Of a stretch of 64,000 nucleotides of DNA, positions 36,101-49,600 are shown in pieces. Origin of the DNA: Oscarella lobularis (lineage: Eukaryota; Porifera; Homoscleromorpha; Homosclerophorida; Oscarellidae); the NCBI RefSeq assembly GCF_947507565.1, contig NC_089183.1, positions 930,001-994,000 on the forward strand, given 5' to 3'. Numbering within the stretch: the stretch's first letter is position 1; every line of letters starts with the position of its first letter. A program made the translations under genes and the position numbers. The notes beneath the pieces were generated by a model. That model worked only from the letters and a program-made list of their open reading frames with translations, was not told where the DNA came from and did not search any database.

Positions 36101-39100
36101 AAGTGCCTTCCTGACTTCTTCCACGATCCGACGAGAAGTCTAAATGATTCGCAAGTTTGCATAGGTGGGTTCTCCGAGCTAGACAAAGCGTTGTACTCTA
36201 TGCTGCACGAGGCCAAGATTTCTCTCTATAGAATGCTCCGATTGTGACGGTTTTGGCACGAAAGCGTGTAACGCGACCAACTGCATTTGTCACCCAAACG
36301 TCGAAGGCGATTTTTGCCGGAACTGTACGTGCGGTTTTGGAAAGATTCAGGACGCGGTGGCCGGATGCGAATGTAAGAGACAGAGGGAAGAAAACTCATG
36401 CTTAAGTTTTTTTTATTTTACTTAGCGTGCGACTGTGATTTGAATGGCACGATATCGTGTTCGGGAAGTCCGACGACGAGTCGAGTCGCATGCGATCAAG
36501 TATCCGGCGAGTGCGCGTGCAAAAGGAACGTTATGGGTTCGCGGTGCGATACGTGCAAGGTACGGAACAACGTTGGGGAGTAGCGCGTTTATCTGTAGTC
36601 TGCTCCAGCCTGGATTTCACAGTCTATTGAGCACGAATAGCTACGGTTGCGCGTGGTGCAGCTGTCCGACGCTGACGATTTCTTCGTCGATATGCGACGT
36701 CGATACAGGAGCTTGTTTGTGCTTACCCGGACTCAACGGATCGCGATGCCGTGAAATCCTGCCCGGGTTTTTCGTTCCCGGCATCGAGGGAATCATTTAT
36801 GAGGGAGAGTTTGCCATTCTATCGGTAAGACGTTGCTGCTGCCGTTCCCATGGGCTGATTAAAGGCTCTAGGGAGCTGAAATTGAACTCAGTCCTTCTAC
36901 GCCGTTTACCGGCAGCGGTTGCGCGCGATTCGACGATGTTGGCGATAATGCAGTCTTTGAAATTCCTGTTCCTCGTCTAACTATTCACTATCAGCTTGTC
37001 CTTCGCTATTCTGTAAGACCGTTTGACTTTTCCTCATTGTTTTAGTACGTGAAGTAATAGGCGGATGCTGATACCGGCCAAGTTGAAGTTACGGTAAGAA
37101 GGTTTGGAAGTGGCAACTATTCGTGCCTCTGCGGCGACTCTGTCAGCGGACAGAACGTGTTGAATACTTCATTCACACTTGTAACTTCCAATGATTTCAT
37201 TGAAGTCCAAGCTGCTGGGATCTGTCTTCAAGCAAGCGATACAATCACTGTTACTGTGTCTCATTTGACAGCACCCGCCATTTGGTGTTTAGACTCTGTA
37301 AGTTTTGTGCGTTTTTTAGTCTAGAATTAATCAGAACTGTGTCAATAGGTTGTATTGATCCCTTTGGAAGTTGACATTCAGGACGTTATATTTGCTTGGG
37401 CAGACGTCATCCTGCCTGATTTATCATTTGCGGGCTGCTACTTCCCTAGAACCAACGAATTAACTGCACCCACGGGTAACTGCCTGCAGTTCTCTATTGA
37501 AGTAACTGCTTGGTTGTTTGGGGGAGCTATCGGTGAGACAACTTAGAATCCCCTCTGCTGTGAATCGTGAACGTTTACGCGTAGAATGTGGCTGTTCTCC
37601 GAATGGAACTGACTCTACTTCCAATGGAGAATGTGATCAGTTTAGTGGGGCGTGCACCTGCAAGAGCAACGTTTTACCGGGAGGAAAATGCGACACATGC
37701 AAGGTACGGAAAGATGCTCTGTAGTTAGTTGTTATACGAGTTTATTTTCTGAGTTTAGGATGTATTTTTTGGTTTGAGCACCAGTTTAGCAGCTGGCTGT
37801 CAGGCCTGTCCGTGTTTGAGTATCACATCAACGTCTTCAGTTTGCAACAAAGAGTCTGGTCAGTGCTCGTGCAAAAGCGGATTGACAGGCCAAATGTGTG
37901 ATCAAGTCATGTCTGGATATTTTGTGCACAATTTGGAAGGCGTCTACTATGAAGGAGAAGACGCTCAGCTAATGGTGCTTCTGTTTCTTTAAGGCGTTTT
38001 ATTGCTTCTGTGCTAGTTTCTTTTTTTTATGTGACAAGGGTCTCAAGGCGGTCACTCCTTCCGACCCGTCAATGCTGTCTGGCCGTGCGTGCGCCCAATT
38101 TAAGGCTGTTGGAGACCAAGCGACGATACGGCTTCAAGTTCCACTTCAAACGATTCGCTATCGTCTTCGTATGCGCTATACGGCAAGTCAATTGCTTCAT
38201 ACGTTGATATGTACTATGTGCTGGGATAGGCCGATGCGGACACTGGAAACGTTGATTTTATTGTGACGAGAGAGGGAAACAGCAACTACTCTTGCGGTGC
38301 GACTTCAGTCAGCGGACAAGATTTATTTCAAAACGAATTTACACTGACTTCTACTGCGATTGATGTCATTGACGTCGCACCCAACCTTTGCCTTAAAGCT
38401 AATGACACGATCATTCTCACGGCTACGCAAACAGGGGCACCTCCAGATTGGTGTCTAGATGCGGTATTTTATTATTTATTTTCAAACGTAATTGTAGTGA
38501 CTGAGATTTATAGGCGTTCTTGATGCCGTTGCAATCAGAATTCGGTAGTGAGGTTACAAACAATGAGATCTTTGTTTTCCCTGGCTGCTATAGCAACAGA
38601 CTCACTGAGCTGGGTCCACCAAGTAATCCTGCATGTGAACCATTCACCGTCCGAGCATCTGGTTGGCTATTCGACGGAGCATTTGGTAAAACAATAATCT
38701 CACTGACTAGTTAGAAAGGCTTTATTCAGTGTCTTGCAGAATGTAACTGTGATTCCGTCGCTGCAAACAATTCTAACTTGTGCGACCCATTCGGCGGTCA
38801 GTGTGATTGTGCTGATAGCGTGATTGGGCGAACGTGTTCAGCGTGCGGTTACAATTCATTCAACGTGACCAGCTCGGGCTGTCAAGGTTAATAGAGTCAT
38901 TTAATTAGCAAGTAGTATACGCATGTTTTTGTATAGCCTGTGATTGCGTTGAAGCGGGAACCAATCCGTCGTGCCCTTGTGACTCGACAACCGGCGAGTG
39001 CCTATGCAAGGATAATTTCACTGGAGAAAGATGTCATTTGTGCAAGTCTGGTTTCAAGCGGGAATTGGTAAATGGCAATGAATCGATTCCGTGCGTCCCT

Positions 39101-41236
39101 TGCGAGTGTAACGGTCATTCGTTCGTTTGCCATCCAATAACGGGCGTTTGCATGAACTGCTCGAATAACACTGTGGGCAATTTCTGCGAAGAGTGCGAAG
39201 ACGGGTTCTTCGGTGACGCCTCGTCTGGCGGCTCTTGCCAAGCGTGCATGTGCAATCACCCTCTCGGATCGAACAGCATCGTTTGCGACAAAGTAGAACT
39301 ACCTCATGTGTCTAAAGCTGTGCTAATGCCGATTATGTGTGCATACAGGTGTCTGGTAATTGTTCGTGCCATGTTGGATTTGTCGGCCGAATCTGTGACG
39401 CCTGCGGAGACGGCTTCTATGATTCGTCTAACGGCTGTCGGGGTAAGACTAAACTGTCAGCGTACTTTGTATATATTGAAAAACGGCTTTAGCCTGCAAT
39501 TGCTCTGGAGCAGGAACCGATCCGAAGGGCCCATGCAACTCGACAACCGGTGAGTGCGTGTGCAAGGAGAATTTTAGCGGAGAGAAATGCGACCGATGCG
39601 CCGCTTCGTTTTTTAATTACTCCGCGTGCGATCCGTGCGACTGCGACGCGCAATTCTCCGTCAATTCGACGTGCGACGAGTCCGGCGCGTGTACGTGCAA
39701 AACCGGCGTCGAAGGAGCTAAATGCGACGGCGGATGTCGTGACGGATATTTTAATCTGACTTCGAATGGCTGCTCGGCGTGCACCTGTTTGTCGATCGGC
39801 ACCGGCGGCAATTTAACGTGCGATAAGGTGACGGGTCAGTGCGACTGCATTGACGGCGTCACCGGCGTGACGTGCGATCGGTGCCAAAAGGGATTTTACG
39901 GATTTGGTCGTTTTTCTGGGATCGCTTGCCGTAAGTGTTTCTGTAATGAACATGCCGACGGCTGCTCATTGAGAGAAATCCCGACTTCGGCGATTAAGTC
40001 CACGTTTGACGTGGACGATGAAGGCTGGACTATTATTTCTAACAATGGAGCAAGCCAATTCTCGGTCTCTCGCGATCGGTAATGTGAAGTTAATTAATTA
40101 GGAATTCTACTCACGGACTGTGTTTGACAGGCAAGGTTTTTTGCGCGATAGTGGCTACCAATTTTTTGCTGCTCCTCCCAAGTATCTTGGGAATCAACTC
40201 GCATCATATGGGCAGCTTTTCACTTTTGATTTAGGTTTGGAATCTATATGTGGCGACTACCCGTTGTCCAATGCCAGCGATAGTCTGAGGCTGAAGGGAG
40301 GAAATGTTTCCGAATTTTTATCTTACTCATTTCCAAGTAACTCTCCTATCGGGAACCGCCCAAATATTCCTCTCCAAACATTCACAGTACGTGCAAGATA
40401 ATAAGAAAGCAATTTTTTATCACTCAGCTGTTGTAGATTAAAATGGTTGAATCAAATTTCTTCTATAAAAGCGACTCTGATAAAGGATCCCATAGACCTG
40501 TCACAAAGGAAGAATTTTTGAATACTCTTGGGGATCTTAAAGAACTGCTAATTTGGATGTACGCTGTACGGATAAAGAGATAAGAGCAAGAGAATGTTTC
40601 TAATTTACTGAACGGTTTGTGTACTGTGTAGGATCTCTGTTTCTATGTTTCTCTCGACAATGTAACACTGAACCGAGCGAATGCTACCGAGAACTGCACG
40701 TGCGACGTTGGATACGAGGGGCTCTCCTGTGAGTCGTGCCAAGAAGGCTTTTTTGCTGATGCATTGCACGGCGGTAATTGTCAACCGTGCGACTGCGCGT
40801 CGTTTGGGTCGAATAGCACAATTTGCGACAATGTAAGAAAAGTAACGCGGCGCTCATATGCCTAGTTTTACAGTCGACTGTAGGTAACCGGACTTTGCGA
40901 TTGCAAAAGGAGATTTACTGGGAGGCGATGTGACACCGACATTTGCGAGTCGTGCTTCTGCTACGGTCACAGCGACCGTTGCGCGTACGACGAGCAAAGA
41001 GGCTGCGTGTGCGTCGATTGCGAGCACAACACCACCGGCGATCGATGTGAAAAGTGCCTTGCAGACTTTTTCCGTGATCCCGGCAAAGAGCCGAACGATC
41101 CAACCGTTTGCTTGCGTAAGTGTGGGGTATGAAACAGTGTTGCACGAGTTTGAAATGTTTCGGCGCAAAGTAGATGTTAGTGCGAGCTGATTGAATGCGA
41201 TGAATTGTAGATGCTGAAAATTTGGGCAAAGAGTAA
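33131..41236 (+). CDS. Laminin-alpha short-arm-like protein, copy B (mosaic)
   Basis: It starts as copy A does (signal peptide, LN domain, LE modules), but after the LE exon at ~34640–34735 the sequence jumps in frame to the late LE block (CACKTGVEGAKCDGG). That leads straight into an L4a domain (35.0–35.7 kb) and LE modules. It then re-enters the early LE block (36.0–36.6 kb), carries two L4b domains (36.8–37.5 and 37.9–38.7 kb), the late LE block and a second L4a domain (40.0–40.6 kb), and ends as copy A does (stop 41234–41236). The order is LN-LE-L4a-LE-L4b-L4b-LE-L4a-LE. The exons I read stay open. This is a mosaic expected from unequal crossing over between array members. Confidence 0.8.
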
Positions 41237-41349
41237 GTGTAGAGTTTTTGCAGTTGCATGTATCATTTGATCAAACCAATTGGTGCGGCTAGGATAGGAT
41301 AAGTTCGAACTGCCATGCATTCTGACAAAAAGGTAATAAATTGATGTTT

Positions 41350-42396
41350 CTAAAGACGGATTCCAACTGACATCCTTTTCTTCCCAAGATTTTTGTATCC
41401 GTTTGCATTAAAAGCAATTCCATCAAAGTTGTTTTGACCAAAGTCACCATCTGTTCGGAAATACGAAGTTGAACGGTCGCCACACCAGCTGTTACACTTC
41501 TTGGAGCAGTTGGTATCGCCGCTCATAAAGTATCCTGGATAGTACGGATTACGCGAATCGTCAGAATTATCACATATTAAAAATTGATAGCGATATTGCG
41601 TTGAAGCGGCGCCATGTCCTGTCCAGAAACCGTAGGTATTTCCTGGTACATTGTAGTCTGTGGTTCTTGTGACTATAGATCCATGGGTGTTTTTAGTAAA
41701 CCAAGCGGAAAGTCCACCTGCGTCATGGTCAACATAGAGGACTTCTTTGAACTACAGGTAGAAGACAGAGAGTGGATACCGTTTTACATACTTATTGCTA
41801 CTCCCGGGAATGCTACTGCAATCAGCTCTATAGCCACTTGTTCCATACGGCTTTTGTGGATTGTACGTCTTTTCCGTCTTCAATTTCACGGCAGAGTCAG
41901 TGGTATAGCACATACTCCAGCCTCCACCAGCCGTCGTCATATCGCAATACACCTTTTTTTAAAAAAGAAGAGCTGGTCAATGTAGGTCTTCTTTAGCTGT
42001 GTTTTCTGACCTGAAATGCTCCTTGATATAAGGATGAGTCCGGGTTTATCCAATAGACACCACTGGGCAAATTTGGATCCTTTTGCTTTATGTCTTTGCA
42101 TGATTTTCCGGGATTGATTTTTGTATTTCCAGATGCAGAACTTTCGCCCCTAAGCGATCTCCACTCTTTTCCATTGCAGTACATCAGTAGCCCGTCAGAA
42201 TAATTAAATGCCACGAATCCTTGAGATTTATCTTTACAAGCTTCATAAAAGAAGACTATTGAATATTACCAGCCGTTTCCAAATTGCACGCTCTGTAATT
42301 TCGACCGTCAGCAAGCCAAACACTTTCAATCCTTGCTCCAGCTGCAAAGGCAGCTGCCAGAAGGAAGAAAACACTGCTGCAGGGATGTAAAGTCAT
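41350..42396 (-). CDS. Fibrinogen-like secreted protein, copy B (intact)
   Basis: ATG at 42396; exon 1 (42396–42270) encodes the signal peptide MTLHPCSSVFFLLAAAFAAG. Exons 2–4 encode the Cys module, the GVYWINPD / VYCDMTTAGGGW fibrinogen-like core and the C-terminal Cys-rich end, which stops after VGIRL. All joins hold in phase, including a 36-nt intron (GTAAAA...CTGTAG) inside the core. Its last exon differs more from A and C than the earlier exons do (for example CSKKCNSWCGDRSTS). This could reflect gene conversion from an unseen member or selection on the binding face. Likely secreted lectin-like or matrix protein (inference). Confidence 0.8.
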
Positions 42397-42649
42397 CTTC
42401 AGTTGCCTCTGCTGGCTCTGTCGAGTAAGACTATATATCTGCGTCAAGCTCCGGAGACGGAAATCCGAAGTTTGTCGCTAAAAACGGCGTGATCTGCGCA
42501 CCGTATTTTCGTGATATAGATACTGTTTACGCATGCTCATTTGCATTTGCGTTCTTTTCCGTCTTTTCGACGCGTCTGCGATTCCTCGTGTCAGGGGATC
42601 GAGCGACTTTAGCGTCACGTCGGATCTTAGCGCCGCGAAAGTAGAAAAC

Positions 42650-43230
42650 GAGAACAATCAGGGTGAGAAGCAGCATTAGAACCCAAAAACCTTGTCTCCA
42701 TATAGATCAATTCACAAAACCTTTTATTATTGACTAGTCGTCATCACTCTCTTTTCTCTCTTAGATTCATTTGTCAGCTATTGACAGATTTTCGTCCTCT
42801 CTCCGCCTCCGCCTCCGAAATAACGTCGACAATCGCTCGACGAATTCGCGACAAAGGAAAAGGCGTCGTCTTTTCTCTACAGCCGGCCGTTAAATTGGCA
42901 ACACCGCCACATCAATCGCAGTCGACGACGCAACCTCGTGCCATATCCGTAGCGTCAGGAATTCTCACGCGATCGAGAAGACGAAATTTGCCGCATGAAA
43001 GTCATCATGAAACGGACGGAAAGGCGATCGACCAAAGTCCGGCGCTTCCGCGTCTGCCGCCGCCGCCGTCCGGGCGACGAATGCCTCGTCGTTTCATGAA
43101 GGAGAATCGATATATATATAGAAACACTTACGTCATCGATCTACTTTGTGAGCGATCTACTATGTTGGCCTAACAGTCGTTTGACTCCGGGGATGCCAAG
43201 CCGCAGTAACTGGAAAAATGTTTGTAACGT
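42650..43230 (+). pseudogene. Kinesin-8 3' end, truncated duplicate
   Basis: Homologous to 20958–21950 of the kinesin gene: the end of exon 10, intron 10, the first ~300 nt of exon 11 ([19 protein letters not shown], then the Ser/Arg-rich tail) and the last part of exon 12. The 3' part of exon 11 and most of exon 12 are deleted, and small indels are present. There is no motor domain and no promoter, so it is a passenger of the array duplication. Its 5' breakpoint falls at GAGAACAATCAG, where it joins the fibrinogen-like 5' flank. Confidence 0.85.
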
Positions 43231-43657
43231 AAGCTTTGACAACGATTTTGAATGTATTGCACGTATATCTCTATATACAATGTACGAAGCCTGCACATGC
43301 ATACACCAGAGCTCTTATCTTCGAAGTCAGGGCCATAGAGGATACTGTAAAGTGTTGTTGTTGTTCCACTTGTTCAGACCATAGATATGTTTATCTATGT
43401 TCAGACTAGGAGAAATTATTTTGCCGCCTTACACGCGCTCGTCGCGCATGCTCACTTCGCTTCTGTATGTTTTGTTTCCATTTTGACTTTTTCCTGCTTC
43501 ACAGTGAAATCCTGGACGCCTTTCGATCGAACCCCTTCTCGAAGATGATATAGACCGTTTCGGTAGACGGCAACACCGCCGTGGGTCTCCACTCAGCGCA
43601 GGGGAAAAAACGGAAATCGGTAATCGGCTGTCTACGTATGTTTTCATACGCTTGCGT

Positions 43658-43665
43658 TATAAATA
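43658..43665 (+). promoter_or_regulatory. TATA box of laminin-like gene C
   Basis: TATAAATA, 24 nt upstream of the ATG at 43682, identical in sequence and spacing to copy A. Confidence 0.5.
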
Positions 43666-43681
43666 ACGCGTTCCTATCACA

Positions 43682-46600
43682 ATGGAACTCGTCGCCGTTC
43701 TCTTTATTCTGTTTCTAGCGCCGCTTTCGACGTGTTCAAGCGAACGCGGCCTCTTTCCGGAAACGTCGAACGTCGCAGCTGAATTCTCAGCCACGTCGAC
43801 GTGCGGAAATCCACCGAATCTCTACTGTCCTCCCTACAGGCAAACAGCGTTGATAAAATGCCTGATTTGCAATGAAACGTCGGGAGACGACGTTCATCGC
43901 GGCGAATTCGCCGTCGACGGCAATTTCTCGACGTTCTGGCAAGCGACGACGTTCAAAGACGCGCTCAATGAGATGGTGAACGTGAGCGTGAGTCTCGGTG
44001 GAAAATTCCAAATCGATCGATCCGTTATTACCTTCAATACGTATCGACCCGAACTCATGATACTCGAAAAGTCGAACAACAACGGAACGACGTGGACACC
44101 TCTTCAATATTACGCGGCCAATTGCGGCAGATTTACGAGCATTGTCGAGCGAATGCGCTCTGAATTGCCCAACGAAAGCGAGAACACGATTGCCTTTTGC
44201 ATTCAGGAAGATACGATGCTCCAAGACCCCGAAACGGGGGGAACAGTAACAGGACCTTTGTCTATTTATTTAACCGTTAATCTTGTTTTAGGTGACGTAC
44301 GACGCAACTTTTCGGTATGGGGCGAATCGATTTGACGTCGCAGCTATCGTCGAGCATACTCTCATTACGAATCTACGAGCGCGTTTTCTCGACTTGGACA
44401 CGCGCGGCGACGTTTTCGTGTCGCCCAGCGAGCAAACGTTTGCCGCCTATTATTACGCTATCGAAGAGTGGGAAGTCGACGCTCGTTGCTACTGTTACGG
44501 CCACTCGAACGAATGTGTCGTCGACGATTCGAATAGGGTAATCTCGATTTAGTGATTCACTTGTTGTTCTTATGTCTCTTTGATTGTCAGATGACGGATA
44601 AATGCGTGTGCAGTCATAATACGGCTGGACCTAATTGCGATCGATGTCTTCCGCTCTTCAACCATAGGCCTTTTCGTCGAGGAAACTCGACGCACGCGAA
44701 TTCTTGCGAAGGTGCATTGAGGAAACGAGTCGTATGGCTGTAGAGACTTTATCGTTTTCTGCACTAGCGTGCGAGTGCCACGATCACGCTGATCGATGCG
44801 TGTACGACGAGGCTAAGGGGGTTGGCGTGTGCGTCGATTGCAAGCACAACACTGCGGGCGATCAATGTGAAAAGTGCCTTCCCAACTTCTTCCGCGATCC
44901 GTCGAGAAGTCTAAATGATATGCAAGTTTGCATAGGTGGGTTCTCCGAGCTAGATGTACTGTACGCTGCACGAGGCCAAGATTTCTCTCTATAGAATGCT
45001 CCAATTGCGACGGTATTGGCACGAAAGCTTGTAACGCGATCGGCTGCATTTGTCACCCAAACGTTGAAGGCGAGTTTTGCCGGAACTGTACGTGCGGTTT
45101 TGGAAAGATTCAGGACGCGGTAGCCGGATGCGAGTGTAAGAGACATGGAAGAGAAATCATGCTCAAGTTTTTTTCATTTTATTTAGCGTGCGACTGTGAT
45201 TTGAATGGTACGATAGCGTGTTCGGGAAGTCCGACGGCGAGTCGAGTCGTCTGCGATCAATTATCCGGCGAGTGCGCGTGCAAAACGAACGTCATGGGTC
45301 CGCGGTGCAATACGTGCAAGGTACGGAACAACGTTGGGGAGTAGCGCGTTTATCTGTATTCTGCTCCAGCCTGGATTTCACAGTCTATCGAGCGCGAATA
45401 GCGACGGTTGCACGGCGTGCGACTGTCCGACGCTGACAACGTCGTCGTCAATATGCGAGGTCGATACAGGAGCTTGTTTGTGCTTACCCGGTCTCAACGG
45501 ATCGCGATGCAACGAAATCCTGCCCGGCTTTTTCGTTCCCGGCATCGAGGGAATTATTTACGAGGGAGAGTTTGCCATTCTATCGGTAAGACGTTTCTGC
45601 TACCGCTCCCATGGGCTGATTGGGGGCTCTAGGGAGCTGAAATTAAAGTCAGTCCTGCTACGCCATTTACCGGCAGCGGTTGCGCGCGATTTGGCGACGT
45701 TGGCGATAAGGCAGTGTTTGAAATTCCAGTGCCTCGTCGAACTATTCGCTATCGGCTCGTCCTTCGCTATTCTGTAATATCGTTTGACTTTTTCCTCATT
45801 GCTTTAGTATGTGAAGTAATAGGCGGATGCTGATACCGGCTTAGTTGAAGTTACTGTAACAAGATCAGGAAGTGGCAACTATTCGTGCCCCTCAGGCGAT
45901 TCTGTCAGCGGACAGAACGTGTTGGATACTTCATTCACACTTGTAGCATCCAGTGATTTCATTGAAATCCAAGCTGCTGGGACTTGCCTTCAAGCGAGCG
46001 ATACAATCACTGTTACTGTGTCTCATTTGACAGCACCCGCCAATTGGTGTTTGGACTCTGTAAGTTTTGTGCGTTTCTTTTACTCTAGACTAATCAAAAC
46101 TGCTAATAGGTCTTATTGATTCCATTGCAAGCTGACATCCAGGACGTTATAATTGCTTCGTCAGAAGTCGCCTTGGCTGTGTTTTCATTCTCGGGCTGCT
46201 ACACCCCTAGAACCACCGAATTAACTGCCCCCACGGGTAACTGCCTGCAGTTCTCTATTGAAGTAACTGCTTGGTTGTTTGGGGGAGCTATCGGTGAGAC
46301 AACTTAGATTTCCCTCTGCTGTGAATCGTCAACGTTTACGCGTAGAATGTGGCTGCTCTCCGAACGGAACTGACCCTACTTCCATTGGAGAATGTGAGCC
46401 GTTCAGTGGCGCGTGCACCTGCAAGAGCAACGTTTTACCGGGAGGAAAATGCGACACGTGCAAGGTACGGGAAGATGCTCTGTAGTTAGTTGTTATACGA
46501 GTTTATTTGCTGGGGTTTAGGATGAATTTTTTGGATTGAGCACCAGTTTAGCAGCTGGCTGTCAAGCCTGTCCGTGTTTGAGTATTACATCAACGTCTTC

Positions 46601-49600
46601 AGTTTGCAATAAAGAGACTGGTCAGTGCTCATGCGAAAGCGGATTGACAGGCCAAACGTGTGATCAAGTCATGTCTGGATATTTCGTGCACAATTTGGAA
46701 GGCGTCTACTATGAAGGAGAAGACGCTCAGCTAATGGTGCTTCTGTTTCTCTAAGGCGTTTTATTGCTTCTGTGCTAGTTCTTTTTTTTTATGTGACAAG
46801 GGTCCCAAAGCGGTCACTCCTTCCGACCCGTCAATGCTGTCTGGCCGTGCGTGCGCCCAGTTTGAGGCTGTCGGAGACAAGGCGACGATACGGCTTCAAG
46901 TTCCACTTCAAACGATTCGCTATCGTCTTCGTATGCGCTATACGGTAAGTCAATTGCATTTCATACGTCGATATGTAGACACCATGTGCTGGGATAGGCC
47001 GATGCAGACACTGGAAACGTCGATTTTACTGTGACGAGAGAGGGACACAGCAACTACTCTTGCGGTGCGACTTCAGTCAGCGGACAAGATTTATTTCAAA
47101 ACGAATTTACACTGACTTCTACTGCGGTTGATGTCATTGACGTCGCACCCGACCTTTGCCTTGAAGCTAATGACACGATCATTCTCACGGCTACGCAAAC
47201 AGGGGCACCTCCAGATTGGTGTCTAGATGCGGTATTTTATTATTTATTTTCAAACGTAATTGTAGTGACTGAGATTTATAGGCTCTCTTGATGCCGTTGC
47301 AATCAGAATTCGGTAGTGAGGTTACAAACAATGAGATCTTTGTTTTCCCTGGCTGCTATAGCAACAGACTCACTGAGCTGGGTCCCCCAAGTGATCCGGC
47401 GTGTGAGCCATTCACAGTTCGAGCAGCTGGTTGGCTATTTGACGGAGCATCCGGTACAGCATCTGCGTATTAAAGTTTATTTGACGTTGATCTTTTTCTA
47501 GAATGCAATTGCAGTGAAGATGGAGCAAACAATTCTGACGTCTGTCAGATGTTCGGCGGACAGTGTGACTGCTTTGAGAGCGTCAACTGGAGAACGTGTT
47601 CGCGTTGCGAATACCAATTCTTTAATCTCAGCTCGGGAAAGGGATGCGAGGGTGAGTTCGAATTGCTCCACTAGATTACGTTGGAATTTTTTTCCCAGCT
47701 TGCAATTGTTTTGAAAATGGGACCAATCCTGATTCGCGTTTGAAATGCGATCAGATGGACGGGACGTGCGAGTGCAAGACGAACGTTGAATCGGGCAACA
47801 AATGCACAACCTGCGTGGTAGATAGCGACTTCAGATAAACGAACAAAGTAATTGTGAATTCTAGGATGAATTCTTTGGATTGCGCGGTGATAATTCTGAC
47901 GGCTGCGCGTCGTGCGGTTGCTCACTCTTGACGGCAACGAGTCTGACTTGCGACAAGGAAACGGGACAATGTCCTTGCTTCGATGGACTGCAAGGCCGAA
48001 CTTGCACCGACGTCAAGCCAGGATTTTACGTACCCAACTTGGAAGGGATTATTTATGAAGGGGAATACGCTCAGCTAATGGTGCGTGCGTATTTTTGTTT
48101 CACTCTTGTTTTCTTCTTACTGATATATCTAAGGGCCCTGAAGCAATTACGCCCTCAAATCCATCTTATATTTCCGGGCAAGCATGTGCGCAATTTATAG
48201 CCGTTGGAAACATCGCGACATTTCAGCTCAGAGTCCCACTTCAAACGATTCGTTATCGTCTTCGTATGCGCTATTCAGTAAGTCCATGGCGTTTATACGT
48301 CATTATATACTATGTGCTGAAATAGGCTGATGCCGATACTGGAGGCGTTGATTTTACTGTGACAAGAGTAGGAAGCAACAACTACTCTTGTGGGGCGATT
48401 TCAGTCAGCGGGCGAAATTTATTTCAAAATGGATTTACCCTTACTTCTACTGCGGCTGATGTCATTGACGTCGCACCTGACCTTTGCCTTGAAGCCAATG
48501 ACACAGTTATTTTCACGGTTACGCAAACAGGCGCACCTTCAGATTGGTGTCTAGATGCGGTATTTTATTATTCATTCTCAAACGTAAACTGAGTGAGATT
48601 TATAGGCGCTCTTGATGCCGTTGCAATCTGAATTCGGTAGTGATGTTACAAACAATGACATCTTTGGTTTTCCTGGTTGCTATACCAACAGACTCACTGA
48701 GCTGGGTCCGCCAAGTGATCCTGCATGTGAACCATTCAGTTTTAGAGCGGCTGCTTGGCTATTTGGACGAGCCTTCGGTAAAACTCTATTTAGTTGTACT
48801 TGAAAAGTCACCATTTTCTTTGCTATGCAGAGTGTAGCTGTGACGTGGTTGGCGCAAACGATTCCAACACGTGCGAAGCATTCGGCGGCCAATGTGACTG
48901 TTTTGATCGCGTTATTGGGCGAACTTGCTCAGAGTGTGAACACCAGTTTTTCAACCTCACTTCCGGATGCAAAGGTAGGTTGTTCATAGCCCTACTCGTT
49001 TTCTCATCGTACAATTTTGCAGCCTGCAACTGTTTTGAAAACGGAACCGATCCGGAGTCGTTCCTCAAATGCAATCAAATGGACGGAACGTGCACTTGCA
49101 AGGCCAGCGTGGAAGGTGATAAGTGCACCGTATGCAAGGTAAACGCTTTTTTCATTCTATTTAGATCAGAATAACCTGCTTTTAAAAACTAGGACGGTTT
49201 TTTCAACTTGGCAAGAGACGGCTGCGAGCCCTGCGTTTGTTCTTCAGCGACGACGTCTTCTTTGCTATGTAACAAAGAAACTGGGCAATGCGGATGCAAG
49301 CGCGGCTTCTACGGTGGAGATTGCGAGCAAGTCTTGCCCTCTTTCTATGTTCCCGGGCTGGAAGGGATTATTTACGAAGGAGAAGACGCTCAGCTAATGG
49401 TGGGTCGGCTTTTTTTTCCTAATTTGTTCACTGTTTCACTTTTTCTCAGGGTCCCAAACCTGTCTCTCCCATCGACTCGTCAATGCTGTCTGGCAGTGCA
49501 TGCGCTCAGTTTGAGGCTGTCGGAGACAAAGCGACGATAAGGCTTCAAGTTCCACTTCAAACGATTCGCTATCGCCTTCGCATGCGCTACTCAGTAAGTT

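Larger units (their letters stand above)
32641..43218. repeat. Tandem unit B of the array
   Basis: Starts with the same kinesin-3'-end segment as unit A and contains laminin-like copy B and fibrinogen-like copy B. Internally it is rearranged relative to A and C. Between the kinesin relic and the laminin ATG there is about 490 bp of promoter-like sequence shared with units A and C. Confidence 0.8.
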
